From Topomyia yanbarensis (taxonomy: Eukaryota > Arthropoda > Insecta > Diptera > Culicidae), in NCBI RefSeq assembly GCF_030247195.1, contig NC_080672.1:394647037-394711036 (forward strand): a stretch of 64,000 nt of DNA. Direction: 5' to 3'. Positions 23,516-35,274 of this stretch are shown piece after piece. Under the pieces are notes generated by a model. It was not told the DNA's origin. It was given only the letters and a program-made list of their open reading frames with translations, and made no database searches. Position numbers and translations under genes: made by a program. Position 1 is the first letter of the stretch. Each line of letters starts with the position of its first letter.

Positions 23516-23844
23516 ATACCACGATGATATCAAAGTGATGTAAAACTTATCAAAATGGTTGCAAACTTACTTAGATTTGCTAATAATGAATAACTAAAGT
23601 CGATTCCATATAAGCAGGAACTGAAAAATGTTCAAAGATTTAATAATGTAATTTGTATTAAAAAAAATCGAATTCGTAATTTTAATGCCAAAAGCCTTTA
23701 AAATGCAAAAAACGTCAAATTTTTTTCTTGTTGGGTACATATTCCACTGCGACCAGTGTTTTGATCTTTTGTGGCAGGCCCCTTTATGCCACATCACTAT
23801 TAATCTGAGTGACTTCCTGTTGCTGACTATAGGCATTGTTGTCC

Positions 23845-24644
23845 CAGTAAGGTATTATAGAACCTTTAAAGTTCTCAGTGACCCTGCTTCAGTTTACGCC
23901 GCAGAACTAGCTGCTATTCGGTATACCCTTGGAGTCATTGACACATTACCCGCAGACCATTACTTCATCGTCTCGGATAGTCTGAGTTCTATTGACGCTA
24001 TTCGCTCGATGAAACATGGAAAGCACTCCTCGTATTTTTTGGGGAAAATACGGGAGCTACTGAGTGCTTTATCTGACAAATCTTTCCAGATTACCTTGAT
24101 GTGGGTCCCTTCTCATTGCTCCATTCCGGGCAATGAGAAGGCGGACTCCTTAGTCAAGGTGGGTGCCCTTGAAGGTGATGTTTTTGAAAGACTACTTTGC
24201 TTCCATGAATTTTTCAGTACTATTCATCAGAGAACCCTTGAAAGTTGGCAAACATCGTGGAGCAGTGGGGAGCTAGGAAGGTGGCTACATTCGATAATCC
24301 CTAAGGTATCGACGAAACCTTGGTTCAAGGGGATGGATGTGGGTCGTGACTTCATTCGTGTGATGTCCCGACTCATGGCAAACCATTACACGCTGGATGC
24401 ACATCTCCGGCGTGTTGGGCTCGCGGATAGTGGTATCTGCGCTTGTGGCAGTGGCTATCACGACATCGAGCACATTATCTGGGCGTGCACCGAGTACAGT
24501 TCCTCTAGGTCTCGGCTAATGGATACCCTGCGAGCCCGAGGAAGACCAATCAACGTCCCGGTTCGAGATGTGCTGGCAAGCCGCGATGTCCTCTATATGT
24601 CCCTTATATACACCTTACTAAAAACCATCAATATACAAATCTAA
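23845..24644 (+). pseudogene. I-clade LINE ORF2 C-terminus: RNase H and Cys/His end domain
   Basis: 5'-truncated ORF2 of an I-clade non-LTR retrotransposon. RNase H removes RNA from the RNA-DNA hybrid during integration. Residues seen: Glu in VYAAELAAIRYT, Asp in IVSDSLSSIDAIRSM, WVPSHCSIPGNEKADSLV with the His and last Asp. The first catalytic Asp is missing because the copy is truncated. Downstream are WLHSIIPKVSTKPWFKGMDV and a CACGSGYHDIEHIIWAC cysteine/histidine block typical of the ORF2 tail. The frame is open to TAA at 24642-24644 and looks intact over this part. The upstream frame from 23685 is flanking sequence, not part of the domain. No start codon of its own. Confidence 0.85.
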
Positions 24645-25470
24645 CCGCCCCTTCTTATTTTCCTTATCATTCTCAGAACCCTCTGCTATCTGTATCAAAG
24701 CATCTCTATCGAATGAGCCAACAAACACGGGACCTACAGCACGAACATGACATGCTTAACTCGAACTGTAGCCGATCCACATCTGTACCGTACTACGAAA
24801 TCGTCTGGAGATACCACTGCCATCTTGAGGAGGACCACCCGGCATCACAGTACATGATTCTTCTTGATGAAGACCACCCGAGTTTGTAATCCATCCGTTG
24901 ATCTCCCGATGCCTGAAACTGAAATAATTTTCTCTCCCTGCCATCTTTGTCTACCCTCCCTCCCCTGACTCTTATACTACACCCCTACCCCCGCCAAATA
25001 TCTTCCCGAAGCATTTAACTCTTCCTGTCTCTTCTAGTTTTAACTATTATATTATATAATCTCGTTGAAAGTGTCCAACTCTACTACCCACTAAAAATAA
25101 CTCTAATTACGAATCTTTACAAAATTTAATCATGCCATCTAGTCTAGTCTCTTTTAAGATAGTCGTAAAAATTGTCCCCATTAGTTAACATTATTTGCTC
25201 CAATAATCTCACTGATAAAAATGTCAAACCATATTGCCATAAAAACTAAATGACCCTCCCCCCCCCCCCTCCTAATCTTACGAAAATCATATTACCCCCT
25301 TGTGTAGATACATAAGATAGCTATAAAATCTCATTAGTTTCATTCAAAAAAAAACATCAATATGTAATCCCCTAGTTTTAAGTAATTTAAAATGTAAAAC
25401 AAAACCAAATTGCCACAGTTAAGCTAACGCAAACGTGCCTTATCAAATAAACGAATTAAATAAAAAAAAA
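24645..25470 (+). mobile_element. 3' UTR and A-rich end of the I-clade LINE
   Basis: Noncoding after the ORF2 stop. C-rich tracts (CCCTCCCCCCCCCCCTCC at 25254) and A runs lead to AATTAAATAAAAAAAAA at 25453-25470, the likely 3' end. No target duplication found because the 5' border lies near 23840 in unclear sequence. Confidence 0.6.
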
Positions 25471-25677
25471 CCTATAAAGTTTATTACCTTACTTGGTGCA
25501 ACCGTCCATACATCTAAGGGTTGTATTATCCCCTTATCGAAGAAGATACTCCTTTTGTGGAATGTCGTAATATCTTTGAAAAAATGTTTTTTTGCCAAAA
25601 TTGTGTTGGACTTAGTCGATTTAGCACAATTTTGCCTTTCTCATACAGAAAGATTTGGCCAATCTATCTATCTATCT

Positions 25678-25899
25678 ATATATATATAAAAGTCAAAGTT
25701 TGCATGTATATGATTTATAGACTCCCAAACGGCTTAACCGATTTCCGTAAAAATTTGCACACAGTAGGTATTTGGTGTGGGGCGTGTTTGTGTGCTATTA
25801 GTTGGAAATTATCTGCCCGCCAGATGGCGCTTTGGAACAAATTGTGTTTTCCTCCTATTTCGCAGAGCGTCGCAGCAACGCGCGATGGGTATTAGCTAG
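25678..25899 (+). mobile_element. Helitron-like non-autonomous element, 3' part, copy 2
   Basis: Shares about 200 bp with copy 1 at 21091-21298: CTCCCAAACGGCTTAACCGA, CCCGCCAGATGGCGCTTTGG, GGGTATTAGCTAG then T. GCGTCGCAGCAACGC before the end could form a 4-bp stem. Preceded by ATCTATCTATATATATATA rather than the long AT run of copy 1. Confidence 0.6.
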
Positions 25900-28137
25900 T
25901 ACTCTGATAATTGTCAACCTTATCGCTGCCAAATTTTGTTTTTGACTTAGATTGGTTTTCTTAACTTTAACATTGGCGTCATCTTTGATCATTTTAACTT
26001 CTTAACTTTATACATATCGTTACAAATCCCAAACTCAAATCTAATTTACGAAGTGGGATTTCTACAAAGAGGTCTTGGCGACTAGTTTCTACAGGTACTT
26101 ACATAAGCTTTATTAGCAGGGTCATTATTCCTTCGGGAATGAAGAATACAGAGTGTTTAAATACTATTTTAAGTTATGATTATGTGCTCATTTTCCATTT
26201 CCCTACTCTATTCTTTCACTTCCCTTTTCGTTCCAATCAGGAAAGTGATGAGACAACATGGCAAGGCATAAATCTCCGAATAACATTATCTCTGGGTCCG
26301 GTAGGTAGGCTTGGCTAATTTGGTTTGAATTCGGAGCAGACATTCCTTGTGGGGCTGGAGCGATTCATACAAGTGCCTACTCCAAATAACTTTTTGTTTG
26401 CTGGACAGGATCAGATTAATGAACACCCCGTTCTTCATTTACCGGTTTAGCCCTGTACTACTCATGAATTGGTTCGATTTCAAGATCGCAATTCTATTCT
26501 CCAGTCTCCAATTAAGGTCTGCATACTACCATTCGCCCACAGAGCGAATGTTTCAAATTCTTCATCGTAAACTATCGACGGAATTAATGAACCGCATCAA
26601 TCCAACTGTTGAATTCGCAAATAGCAAAAGATAATAGCGTTCTATTCCTCCGTTTCTTACTCACTTCAATTGACCTTGGAAAGCGTACGCACCGAACAAG
26701 TTCCTCTTGCGGTAGATTGTACTCATCGCGATCACAACTACCACCAGCTAAAACCAAAACATACCGCAATGGGATGCGGAGAGAAGGGGATGTAAAAATT
26801 TAACGTTCATAATAATTACACGCCAAAAAGCACTGTTTGAATCGAGGAACGCGTTGAGCAAAACTGCCCCTGGAATGGTAATCCCCTGCGGAACGGCTGG
26901 CTGTTTTTTTTGCTGTATTTGGGTTTGCTCTTCATCATTGTATAATCAATACTAAATGGAATAACAGGACCGTGCTTGTACACACAACTACAGCGTAGCG
27001 TAGAGCCCACTCTACAAGAATGGAAGGCAGCCAGGCGCAACCCCGAGCAGGCACGCAAAGCGTTCTCCCTTCCCGGCCAAAAGATGTTGATTATTGCATT
27101 AACGAAAACCACTTCTTTGCCACACTTCTTGTATTGAGAGGGGTGACTCTTGAAGGCAGACTCCCACCCCTTCCTTTTCAATATATTATCGTTGTTGTTT
27201 GTTACGAAACTCGACACACAAGATAGCACACGGTGGTGTATCTTTTGGCACCTGAGGTACCAATCGAACAATATTAGCTGGCTAGGTGTTGGGGAAAGGC
27301 TCGCTATCGGTGACAATCAGCGAAGTTTGCGTGAAAGAGAAACCGAAATATGTATAGGTTTAATTAATCACTCATTTCGTACCCCTTTAGCACTGATAGC
27401 AAGCGTGTGTAGAGCGTAATCGGTACCGTTAAAAGGGGTGGCGTTGATCGCCGCAGGAGTAACATAAAAATTGACCATACTTGATACTACGGGCAGGGAT
27501 GAATGAACCGTCCTGCCAAAGAAAGTTCACTCTACGGTTGCATCATAGGCCATGAATGGACCCATCGCGGTACGCGAGATGTTTCGTTTTTTTCCTTTTT
27601 TGAAAATTACGTGATTCGATTCGGTTGCAAAGTAAAGTTTAAGGCGAAACTTTCACATGAATCCAATCAAAATTCAGCAAACTAGCCCCCCCCCCAGCGG
27701 ATAGGAGGCCGCCACAATTAGCACAACAATCGTCGCTGTGTTTTGTAGCCACACTGACTGACCTGCTGCTAGTGATTGTGAATAGCATGAGTTATTTTGT
27801 GAGTTTTAAAAGCGTGAAAAGCGAAACCTACAGACACGGTTGTACAACAGCGGTGGTTCGGATTTAATTGGCTAGATCTAGTGCAAACACACCTTTCTCC
27901 GGTGCACCGTAAAGACGATGGGAAACCGCAGGAAAATCAGACAGCCCCTTTTTTGAGTTACGAGTAGAAGAAGTGCGGTTTGAAAATTATGGTTTGCGGA
28001 GGGGGTATCATTTTGGCTTTTCCTCTGTCGCGGCACGGTACTCGGTGGATGATGCGAATTTGTGAGGACAGATTGTGGTATAGGAATATTGTTGCAATAC
28101 TGATAGTTTGTGCTAGTGATTGTACCATAAGTAAACA
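25900..28137. other. No gene recognised
   Basis: A segment at 26010-26090 (ACATATCGTTACAAATCCCAA, TTTACGAAGTGGGATTTCTAC) matches the tail of the 28.9-29.4 kb repeat. A 166-codon minus-strand frame at 26816-27316 has no recognisable domain and an ordinary composition for chance. Poly-C near 27686. Confidence 0.4.
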
Positions 28138-28346
28138 TTAAGGTTGCACAGAGAATGCGCAAAATTCGCAAACGAAAAAAGCAGTTTTTTTCCACACCGT
28201 ACGTCAGATCTTTATAAAAATCAATCAGCGTGTGTAGAATGTTGTTACAGTACTGCTGATTGATTTTTATGAAGATCTGACATACGGTGTGGAAAAAAAC
28301 TGCTTTTTTCGTTTGCGAATTTTGCGCATTCTCTGTGCAACCTTAA
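28138..28346. mobile_element. Palindromic MITE with TTAA ends, 88-bp arms
   Basis: The arms at 28142-28229 and 28255-28342 are reverse complements with about two mismatches over 88 bp, separated by 25 bp. TTAA abuts each arm (28138-28141, 28343-28346), as in piggyBac-type targets. No ORF. A half copy lies at 28680. Confidence 0.85.
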
Positions 28347-28679
28347 TATTACGTTATTTCCGAGGACAGTGCGGGTATTGTATTTATTAGGTCTTTAACC
28401 ACATGAGTCGTCCTCCTAGTACATAAATAAAGTGCAACATTTGGGAATGTTTTCAGAACACATTACCGTTTAAAAGACATTAATCAGGGACAATTTTAGT
28501 TTTGCAAATGATACGGGATTAGTCTCATAAATTAGCGTGGCACACTATTTCCGTGCATAATCGATCCATAGATTGAGTTGAAAACTGTATCAAGACATTT
28601 GCTGAATTCCAAGGAAGCAGTATAGTAACCACTCTGAAGGGAGAAAGTAGAGTAAAGAGTAGACGCCTCCTTATTGATC

Positions 28680-28799
28680 TTAAGGTTGGACAGAGAACGG
28701 GCAAAAATCGAAAACGAAAACAGCAGTTTTTTCCACACCGTGTGTTAGATCTTCATGAAAATCAATCAGCTTCTGTAGAATGTTGTTACAGTACTGCTG
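28680..28799. mobile_element. Half copy of the 28.1-kb palindromic MITE
   Basis: Starts TTAAGGTTGGACAGAGAA and follows the left arm and loop of the full copy through GTAGAATGTTGTTACAGTAC. It then stops: the right arm is missing. About 15 percent diverged by eye. Confidence 0.75.
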
Positions 28800-28914
28800 T
28801 AACAAACACCGGACGCCTGTCTACCCTCCGGTGTTTGCGGGAAAATAATATATGTTTAACTAGGAAATTTGCATATACTTAATGCATACGCCCAACAACA
28901 ATCTGGGAGGGAAG

Positions 28915-29370
28915 AGGTGTTAGATGCAACTCTCTGCTCTGACGGTATAACACATGAATGGCAATCTGGCTCATACCCAACGAGCTCGAACCGTCGTTTT
29001 TAGATCATAAACATATCGTCTTTGATCATTTAAATATCTCTCTAGATATCATTAATCACTTTTTTGAAGAGTCTTCCGTTTTAATTCATCTATGTTATAT
29101 AAAAAATATCTACCTTGATCATCTTGATCTTGATTGAGTAAAGACGAAGAGGATTGTTTGAAAATTTCTAAGCTCTCAGTTACATCAATTTCCATAGTTT
29201 TTTTCAATATACATAGTGAAATTAAAACGGAAGACTCTTTAAAAAAGTGTTAAGCATAATATTCCACTAAGTCGCTCAAAAACAGTTGTTTTTAAAGTGT
29301 CTCTCTAGATATCGTCACATATCGTAATCCCTAATCTACGAACTGGGACCTCTACGAAGGTTTCGTGGAT
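28915..29370 (+). repeat. Conserved motif family, copy C, with internal insertion
   Basis: AACTCTCTGCTCTGACG corresponds to copies A and B. After about 100 bp come TCTTTGATCATTTAAATATCTC and then, beyond an insertion, GTCACATATCGTAATCCC and ACGAACTGGGACCTCTACG, matching 26010-26090. This suggests a dispersed unit of a few hundred bp. Confidence 0.55.
29051..29297. mobile_element. Insertion with TIR-like segment and 14-bp duplication
   Basis: TCTCTCTAGATATC occurs on both sides (about 29037-29050 and 29298-29312). Inside, CACTTTTTTGAAGAGTCTTC and its near reverse complement GAAGACTCTTTAAAAAAGTG form inverted ends for the first 205 bp, followed by about 45 bp of extra sequence. The extra tail and long duplication do not fit a simple MITE. 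Confidence 0.55.
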
Positions 29371-29804
29371 ATTTTCCAACGATTGAATCTCCAAGTGACT
29401 TGAATCGTGGATACCAAGAGACTTGTCCGCTTCGAATAGTGCTTGATGGAATACCGAACATGTTCAATTCAAAAAGGTTTGTAGAAGAGCTTGAAATCGC
29501 AGACGCAGGGAGGGGACGGAGTCATTCAATTTGACTCGCAAAGCACACAGAAATACCCTTCGACCCCTGAGCGAAGTGATTGGGAAAGCCTCTGCACAAA
29601 TGTCTCAAGCAACAACGAGACTAGTAGATTACATTTCGAAATATAAAGACTTTCATGTAAGTTAGATAAGAACTATTAACCCTTTGCGACGCAGTGGGAC
29701 GTATACGACCCACCTACTTCTCATAAGTTTTTATTGAATTTCTGATCAGCGTTGACATATAAGTACGAATTCTTGCTTTTAATCAATTCTTCTTCTCTTA
29801 TATG

Positions 29805-30681
29805 CCGTAAACCGGGGTGACTTTAATCATCGGGGTGACTTTGATCACTCGAAACTTTTTTTGTAGATCGCTTATTAAACCAGAATAGTCTACCGAATTA
29901 TTTAAATTTTAAATGATTTTTTCTCTAGACATATAAAATATTGATTTGTTATACTTTTTGAACATATGGTTCGGTTTTTGGGTACAAAAACTACAAAAAA
30001 CCTAAATTTGACTTTACCTTATTTTTATGAAGCTTCGTAGTGTCTATTTTTTTTATTTTCCTTTAGATTGGGATGGGCCAAATTTAGTTTTAACAGTTTG
30101 TTTATTTTAAATGTATTTTTGTGAAACTAGTTGGCAATTATTTCAAATCATTTTAAGCTAAAATTCGTAACATTTTTTTATTGTTCAATATTCAAACGTG
30201 TTAAAATGGATGAAACTTTGTGTACATAGATAAAGCAATGAACTAAACCAAATTTAACAATTTTAAAGGTTTTCAGAATCTTTTATTCTAGTTGGACACA
30301 AATTATACGAATTATGGTTACTCGAATTTTAAAGTACATTGCAATACTTTGTATATAATACCAATTAACATCTATTTAACAATGAGTATCGTTCCAGAAT
30401 TAGTTTAAACAAACATTTGAATGAAAAATATTGACATCAAAAACTTAATGTGGGTGAGCATGCAGGTTATCAAAGTCACCCCGGAATACGAAAACGGACT
30501 TCAACTTGAAATCATTTTTGGAAAAATAGCTGTAAGCGGACAATTTTAGATAAAATCATCCAATCTTGTTCTCCATACATCAGTACATGGTTTAAAAATA
30601 TTAAACTTGAAAAAAAATTGTTGCGTCTAAAGATATGTAATAATTACTTTGAAAAGTGATCAATGTCACCCCGGTTTACGG
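29805..30681. mobile_element. 877-bp TIR element (CCGTAAACCGGGGTGA ends)
   Basis: The inverted ends are CCGTAAACCGGGGTGAC and GTCACCCCGGTTTACGG. TA follows the right end and TATG precedes the left, so a TA duplication with one mutated copy is plausible. The phrase CGGGGTGACTTTNATCA is directly repeated at the left end and appears inverted again at 30470 (AAAGTCACCCCGG). No transposase. Confidence 0.8.
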
Positions 30682-31450
30682 TAATTGTGGCAAAAAGTAC
30701 CCACTGTTTAATAATTTTTTTTTGAAGCAGTAAAATGACTTAGACATGTGCGCTATTCTGCAAAATATTTATTAAGGTTTCATCTACAAAATAAAAATTC
30801 TCGAGTGTAAGGTTTCAAAAATGGCGGCTCTCTCGGAACAAGATTTTTCGAATCTGCGGGCATTCTCGTTTTTGAACCACTCAACCAGTCAACTTCGGGT
30901 TTTGCCCGCCTAAAAGAGGACAACATTGTCGGGCGCTGTAACCAACAAAATCGCAATATTTTGATCATTAACGATTTTTTACATAAAATGTTCATTATTT
31001 GTGTTTCGAATTCATCTCGTCAGTAACTAGAACCATCTGGGTGTCTAGTTAGACGATGTATCTAAACTAGTACCCAAATTAGCACTAGCAGTTAGACACA
31101 AATTTTTCTTACAGCCGGCCAAAGTGGAAAAATCATGCGAAAAAAACGATACTTTATTTTCAAGTGGTCGCCATTTTGTTTCTATATCGATTTTTTCATG
31201 TTTTTTAGATTGAGCCACCTCTACGGAATGTTATCTTCAAGATCGTTTTGGTTTGCTGCTTGTAGACGACGAATTGCCCGTTTTCAAAACACATTTTGCT
31301 GGAGCCGCCATTTTTGACACTGTACACTCGAAAATTTTTATTTTATAGATGAAACCTTAATAAACATTTTGCAGCATAGGGCACATGTCTAAGTAACTTT
31401 ACTTCTGCGAAAAAAAATTATCAAACATTAGGTAATTTTTGCACAATTAT
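30682..31450. mobile_element. 769-bp element with about 129-bp inverted arms
   Basis: Arms at 30682-30810 and 31322-31450 match in inverted orientation (GACTTAGACATGTGCGCTAT against ATAGGGCACATGTCTAAGTA; TTAAGGTTTCATCTACAAAA against the inverse). It abuts the previous element without a gap. Its interior carries the dispersed repeat at 31010-31105. No ORF of note. Confidence 0.8.
31010..31105 (-). repeat. Dispersed repeat, inverted relative of 20510-20600
   Basis: The reverse complement reads GGGTACTAGTTTAGATACAT, CTAACTAGACACCCAGATGG and CTAGTTACTGACGAG, matching the sequence at 20545-20605. Confidence 0.7.
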
Positions 31451-31464
31451 GTAAGAGAACCCCC

Positions 31465-31587
31465 TTAACCTTCGGCACTCGCGTGAATGGCTCCCCAAAT
31501 GAGCAGCCGCTGGTGCTGAAGGAAGATTTCGCTAGAGTTTGGGAAGGTGTTGCACAAAATACAACGGTGCGAGTGCCGTAGGGTTAA
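31465..31587. mobile_element. piggyBac-like MITE, 123 bp, TTAA ends
   Basis: TTAACCTTCGGCACTCGC at the left and GCGAGTGCCGTAGGGTTAA at the right are inverted repeats. The TTAA target is at both edges. No coding. Confidence 0.8.
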
Positions 31588-32160
31588 GGATGTAAGGAGT
31601 ACAACTAGCGCAACTAATTATGTGAATTAGTTAAAAGCAATTAAAACTCGAAAATCTAGTTTTTTTTTACAATAAACCGAACTAAAAGTTCTAGCGATCT
31701 AAAATTTTTTTGCAAGTATCTCAAACATTGAAGTAAATAATAGTTTTTTTTGCAGAATTTTTCGAAAAAAAAATCAAAATATGCTAAAATGGAGTCTATT
31801 ATTATGTTGGTTTATAAAGGATTCAGAGGCAGGGATTAAACTTCTCAACAAGCATAAAAATATATTGTGTGGGTTTTATGATCGCTGAGTACGATTCTGA
31901 TAACAGAATTTGAAAATTTAAAATGTGTGGATCCGCAATATTGAATTTTACATTTTAGTCGTCAGATTCAGAATCAGTGACCACGAAAACTCCGTTGTAA
32001 GACGTTTTAGGTCAATATAAAAAACCGATTTAATCCACCTAGCAGTGAGATGAGACATTTCTTACACATTTCACTATTGGATTAGTTTGCAGAACTCACG
32101 AGAAGTAGGCATCCAACTAGAGGTGGGATGAAAACAGTTTCTAGTGTTGCACGAATAAAA
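31588..32160. other. No gene; one dispersed repeat segment
   Basis: 32030-32105 (TTAATCCACCTAGCAGTGAGATGAGACATTTC region) has an inverted relative at 49213-49285. Otherwise AT-rich sequence without features. Confidence 0.5.
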
Positions 32161-33100
32161 TCTCGAATGAACTGAATAAATTATAGAAATCAACAAAACG
32201 ACCGAAATAAAAAAGTGAAGCAAGAAATGAAGCAATAGGTTTTTAAATTCATAAAATGAGTAGAAAAATTAATCGAAATCAAAACTATAATATACACGAA
32301 TCAAATTAAATTAGGTTATTACATAAAAATTAAGATTATATTTAGAAATAGTTATAAGATTAGTAGAATAAATTGACTCATACTAACAAATCGAATGAAA
32401 TAAAACGAATGACTGAACATGAAATGCATAAAATTAAAAATATGAATCAAATGAATAAAATGAATCAAATGAATCGAATGAATCAAATGAATTAAATGAA
32501 TTAAATCAATCAAATGAATCAAATGAATCAAATGAATCAAATGAATCAAATGAATCACATGAATCAAATTAATCAAATGAATTAAATGAATCAAATTTAT
32601 TTAATTCGTCCAGTGAATACAATGAATCAAATTATGAAATGAATCAAATGAATAAAGGTAAATAAAGTTAACAAAATGAATAAAGTTAAAAATAAATGAA
32701 ATGCATAAATAAAACAAACGAATCAAATAAACAAAATGAGCTGAAATGATAAAATGAATAAAAAGAAGAAAATGAGCAGAATTAAATGCATTGAATGGTA
32801 AAAGGTTATAAATTAATATAAAGAAATAAATTGAATCAAATAAATTATTTGGATGAAATGATTAAAACTGAAAAAGTATTCAGATTATTAAAATGATTAA
32901 ACTGAAAAAAATGAATAAACTGGAAAAAATTAATAAAATGCATACAATGAAAACAATGAATGATATGAGTAAAATGCAAAAAAAAGAATAAACTGATCAG
33001 AGTGAATCCAAAGAATGAAACGAATGAAATAAGTAAAATGAACGCAGATGAACAAAACGAATAAAAAGATGCGGAATGAAATAATTAATTAAAATGGTCA
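32160..33100. repeat. Minisatellite, 9-bp unit (ATGAATCAA), with decayed flanks
   Basis: The purest block is at 32441-32600 with about 15 units of ATGAATCAA and variants (IHLIHL in the minus frame). The flanks to 32160 and 33100 are diverged AATGAATAAA-like units. Translated frames here are not genes. Confidence 0.85.
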
Positions 33101-33365
33101 TATATTTGAAGCCAAAAACATTTTTGAATTAAGAAAATGAATAAACCGGATTGTACGAATTTGAGAACCATTGCATCAGAAAGTTTTGAAATGTTTTTGA
33201 AAATCCCATCTTCTGAGAAAAGGCTAATAAATATGCAATGGACTTTCTAGGGCTTCCATCTTTTTTTGGTTTTATTCTTTTTGATTTCATGACGAATTCG
33301 AAGTTTACTTTTTGGCCACATATTCCCGACAAAAAGATTTATGTACAGAATAGAATTTACTGGTC

Positions 33366-33451
33366 CATGTGACCTTGTCTCATTTTACTATATTCAATTG
33401 CGCGTTAAAATACGCGCAATTGAATATAGTAAAATGAGACAAGGTCACATG
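33366..33451. repeat. Perfect 39-bp inverted repeat with 8-nt loop
   Basis: 33366-33404 and 33413-33451 are exact reverse complements (CATGTGACCTTGTCTCATTT ... on the left). The loop is TTAAAATA. No target duplication, no ORF. Confidence 0.95.
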
Positions 33452-33849
33452 TGCTTTCAAGCCCCTTAAACAGAGAACGACAGGGAGAATGCGATTCGTG
33501 AATGAGACAGGTAGACATTTCAAAGTTTTTATTTGCATTGAAGTAAATAGTGTGAAATGTCTAGGCTATGTCGATAGCATAAAAGCCGTGCATTCAGTTG
33601 ATTGCAATGCAGTCTCTTTCCATTCATCCTTATAGCTTTCATATTGTTTCGTTCGGAATTCTCGTGCAGGAAATATGGATAAATAGTCCTATACAGACCA
33701 ATACTGTGAAAAAGAAATGGTTCAAACTACTCAGTATATCCAAATATGGACGACGATAAGTTAGAAGACACATCCCCCATCGAGAGTGGGTACTTTGGGA
33801 GACTTCTTTTCCTGGATCTAATTTGTGGATATTTTTGGTCTTTGATCCG
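33452..33849. other. No gene recognised
   Basis: Short frames only. The minus-strand frame to 33639 continues from the RT relic but no longer shows family motifs. Confidence 0.4.
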
Positions 33850-34065
33850 TTATTTTTCATGAAAGTTCGTACCAATACAACGAATGTGCAGCTGATACAA
33901 CTCATGGTTCATTCGCCTGCGCAACGTTCCGTCTTCCATCTGCACGCCACCATAGATGGTACGCAACACCTTTCGTTCGAAAACTCCAAAGGCGCGTTGG
34001 TCCTCCACGAGCATAGTCCAGGTCTCGTGGCCGTAGAGGACCACCGATCTATATTGTTATGATAT
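33850..34065 (-). pseudogene. Non-LTR RT C-terminal relic
   Basis: The minus strand reads VLYGHETWTMLVEDQRAFGV, ERKVLRTIYGGVQMEDG and RRRMNHELYQL, the conserved block after the palm and thumb of one group of non-LTR RTs. Homology ends near HELYQL. It probably belongs to the same family as the relic at 13.4-14.1 kb. Confidence 0.75.
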
Positions 34066-34589
34066 ATTGATTCTTACATTCTTATCATAAATAATTTAAG
34101 TAGTAATTTTTGCGCCATAACCAGTATAACCTAAATCTTGCAAAAGAGCTAAATTTTCGCTAGATTTTTGGGCTTCAAACATACAGTTGCTTTCGGTGAC
34201 GCCACAAGTATAATGATATTAGAAATCTTTTATCTCACTACTAGGTGAATTACTTGTTGACCTGTGTATTGATATACCATCCAACAATTACCTCATGATT
34301 GATCGCAATGCCTAATCCAAGGAATAAATACTAGAACTCACTGTTTCTTTATCAACACATTATTTTGTCTTTGAAGTGAACTTATATATTGATTTTTGAG
34401 AAATAGTTCATTTATTATAAAGGTAATTCACAAAATGTTCTCAACATCGAATTCCTTGAATCACGTAGATGTGTTTTCATATCCCGATATTCAAAATCGG
34501 TTTAGTTTTGCCCCTAAAACACTAGTAAAGCAATACTCTGTATGAAACAATCTCATTTTTAATTAGTGGAAATTGGTAAGCGAGGACTA
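34066..34589. other. No gene recognised
   Basis: AT-rich; no terminal repeats or conserved frame seen. Confidence 0.4.
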
Positions 34590-35070
34590 AAAATACAAAA
34601 TGTATAATATCTCCGCCGTTCGTGCACGGATTTAGACAATCTATAGCTTGATAGAAAGGTAATTTTACAAGCTTTCTATTTATGTGCGGTTTGTGGGACT
34701 ATATTGTACTGTTCGAAAGTTATTTGCAAAAAAACCTGCTGTATTTTGACAAAAACCCCCATATCTCAGAAAGTAAACAACATATCGAAAATCAAAGATA
34801 ATAGTGTCAAATGGCAACGTTAGGCCTTTCATTTGAAACTAATTTCATTAAGATCGGTTCAGCCATTGCTGAGATAATTACATGAAATTTTGTACATACA
34901 TACATACACACATACACACACACACACATACAGACATTGTCTCAATTTGTCGAGCTGAGTCGATTGGTATATGAGACTCGGCCCTCCGGGCCTCGGAAAC
35001 AGTTTTCAAAGTTTGAGCGAATCCTAAACATTTCTTTTGTAAGAAATGTAAAACATGAAATTTAGTCAAG
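34590..35070 (+). repeat. Dispersed repeat with (CA)n tract and hairpin
   Basis: Contains CATACATACATACACACATA and (CA)n at 34893-34930. Next come AATTTGTCGAGCTGAGTCGA and the palindrome CGGCCCTCCGGGCCTCGG. The CATCGAG/CTGAGT-like module with a neighbouring CA/TG tract also occurs inverted at 22280-22330. Widely dispersed families of this look are common in mosquito genomes (from memory). Not coding. Confidence 0.55.
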
Positions 35071-35274
35071 CACAGTCGTCATATTAGAGCCGCCATTTTG
35101 ATAAGGAGAAACAATTTCCACCATTGCAATTTTAAGAATGAAACAGTGTTATACGTTGCGCTAGCTGGTTGGCTTTTAAAGTATTAGTAAATAAGGTTAT
35201 GTGAAGCTAAAACTTTGCGCATTACCGAAGTGAAGGAACTGATGCGGTATAAAGCTGCTGAGGATGAGCCGTCG

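Noticed and set aside
26816..27316. 166-codon minus-strand open frame
   Set aside because: No domain, no plausible splice context, ordinary composition; length is compatible with chance in 64 kb.
32352..32594. IHLIHL repeat protein
   Set aside because: Translation of a 9-bp minisatellite.
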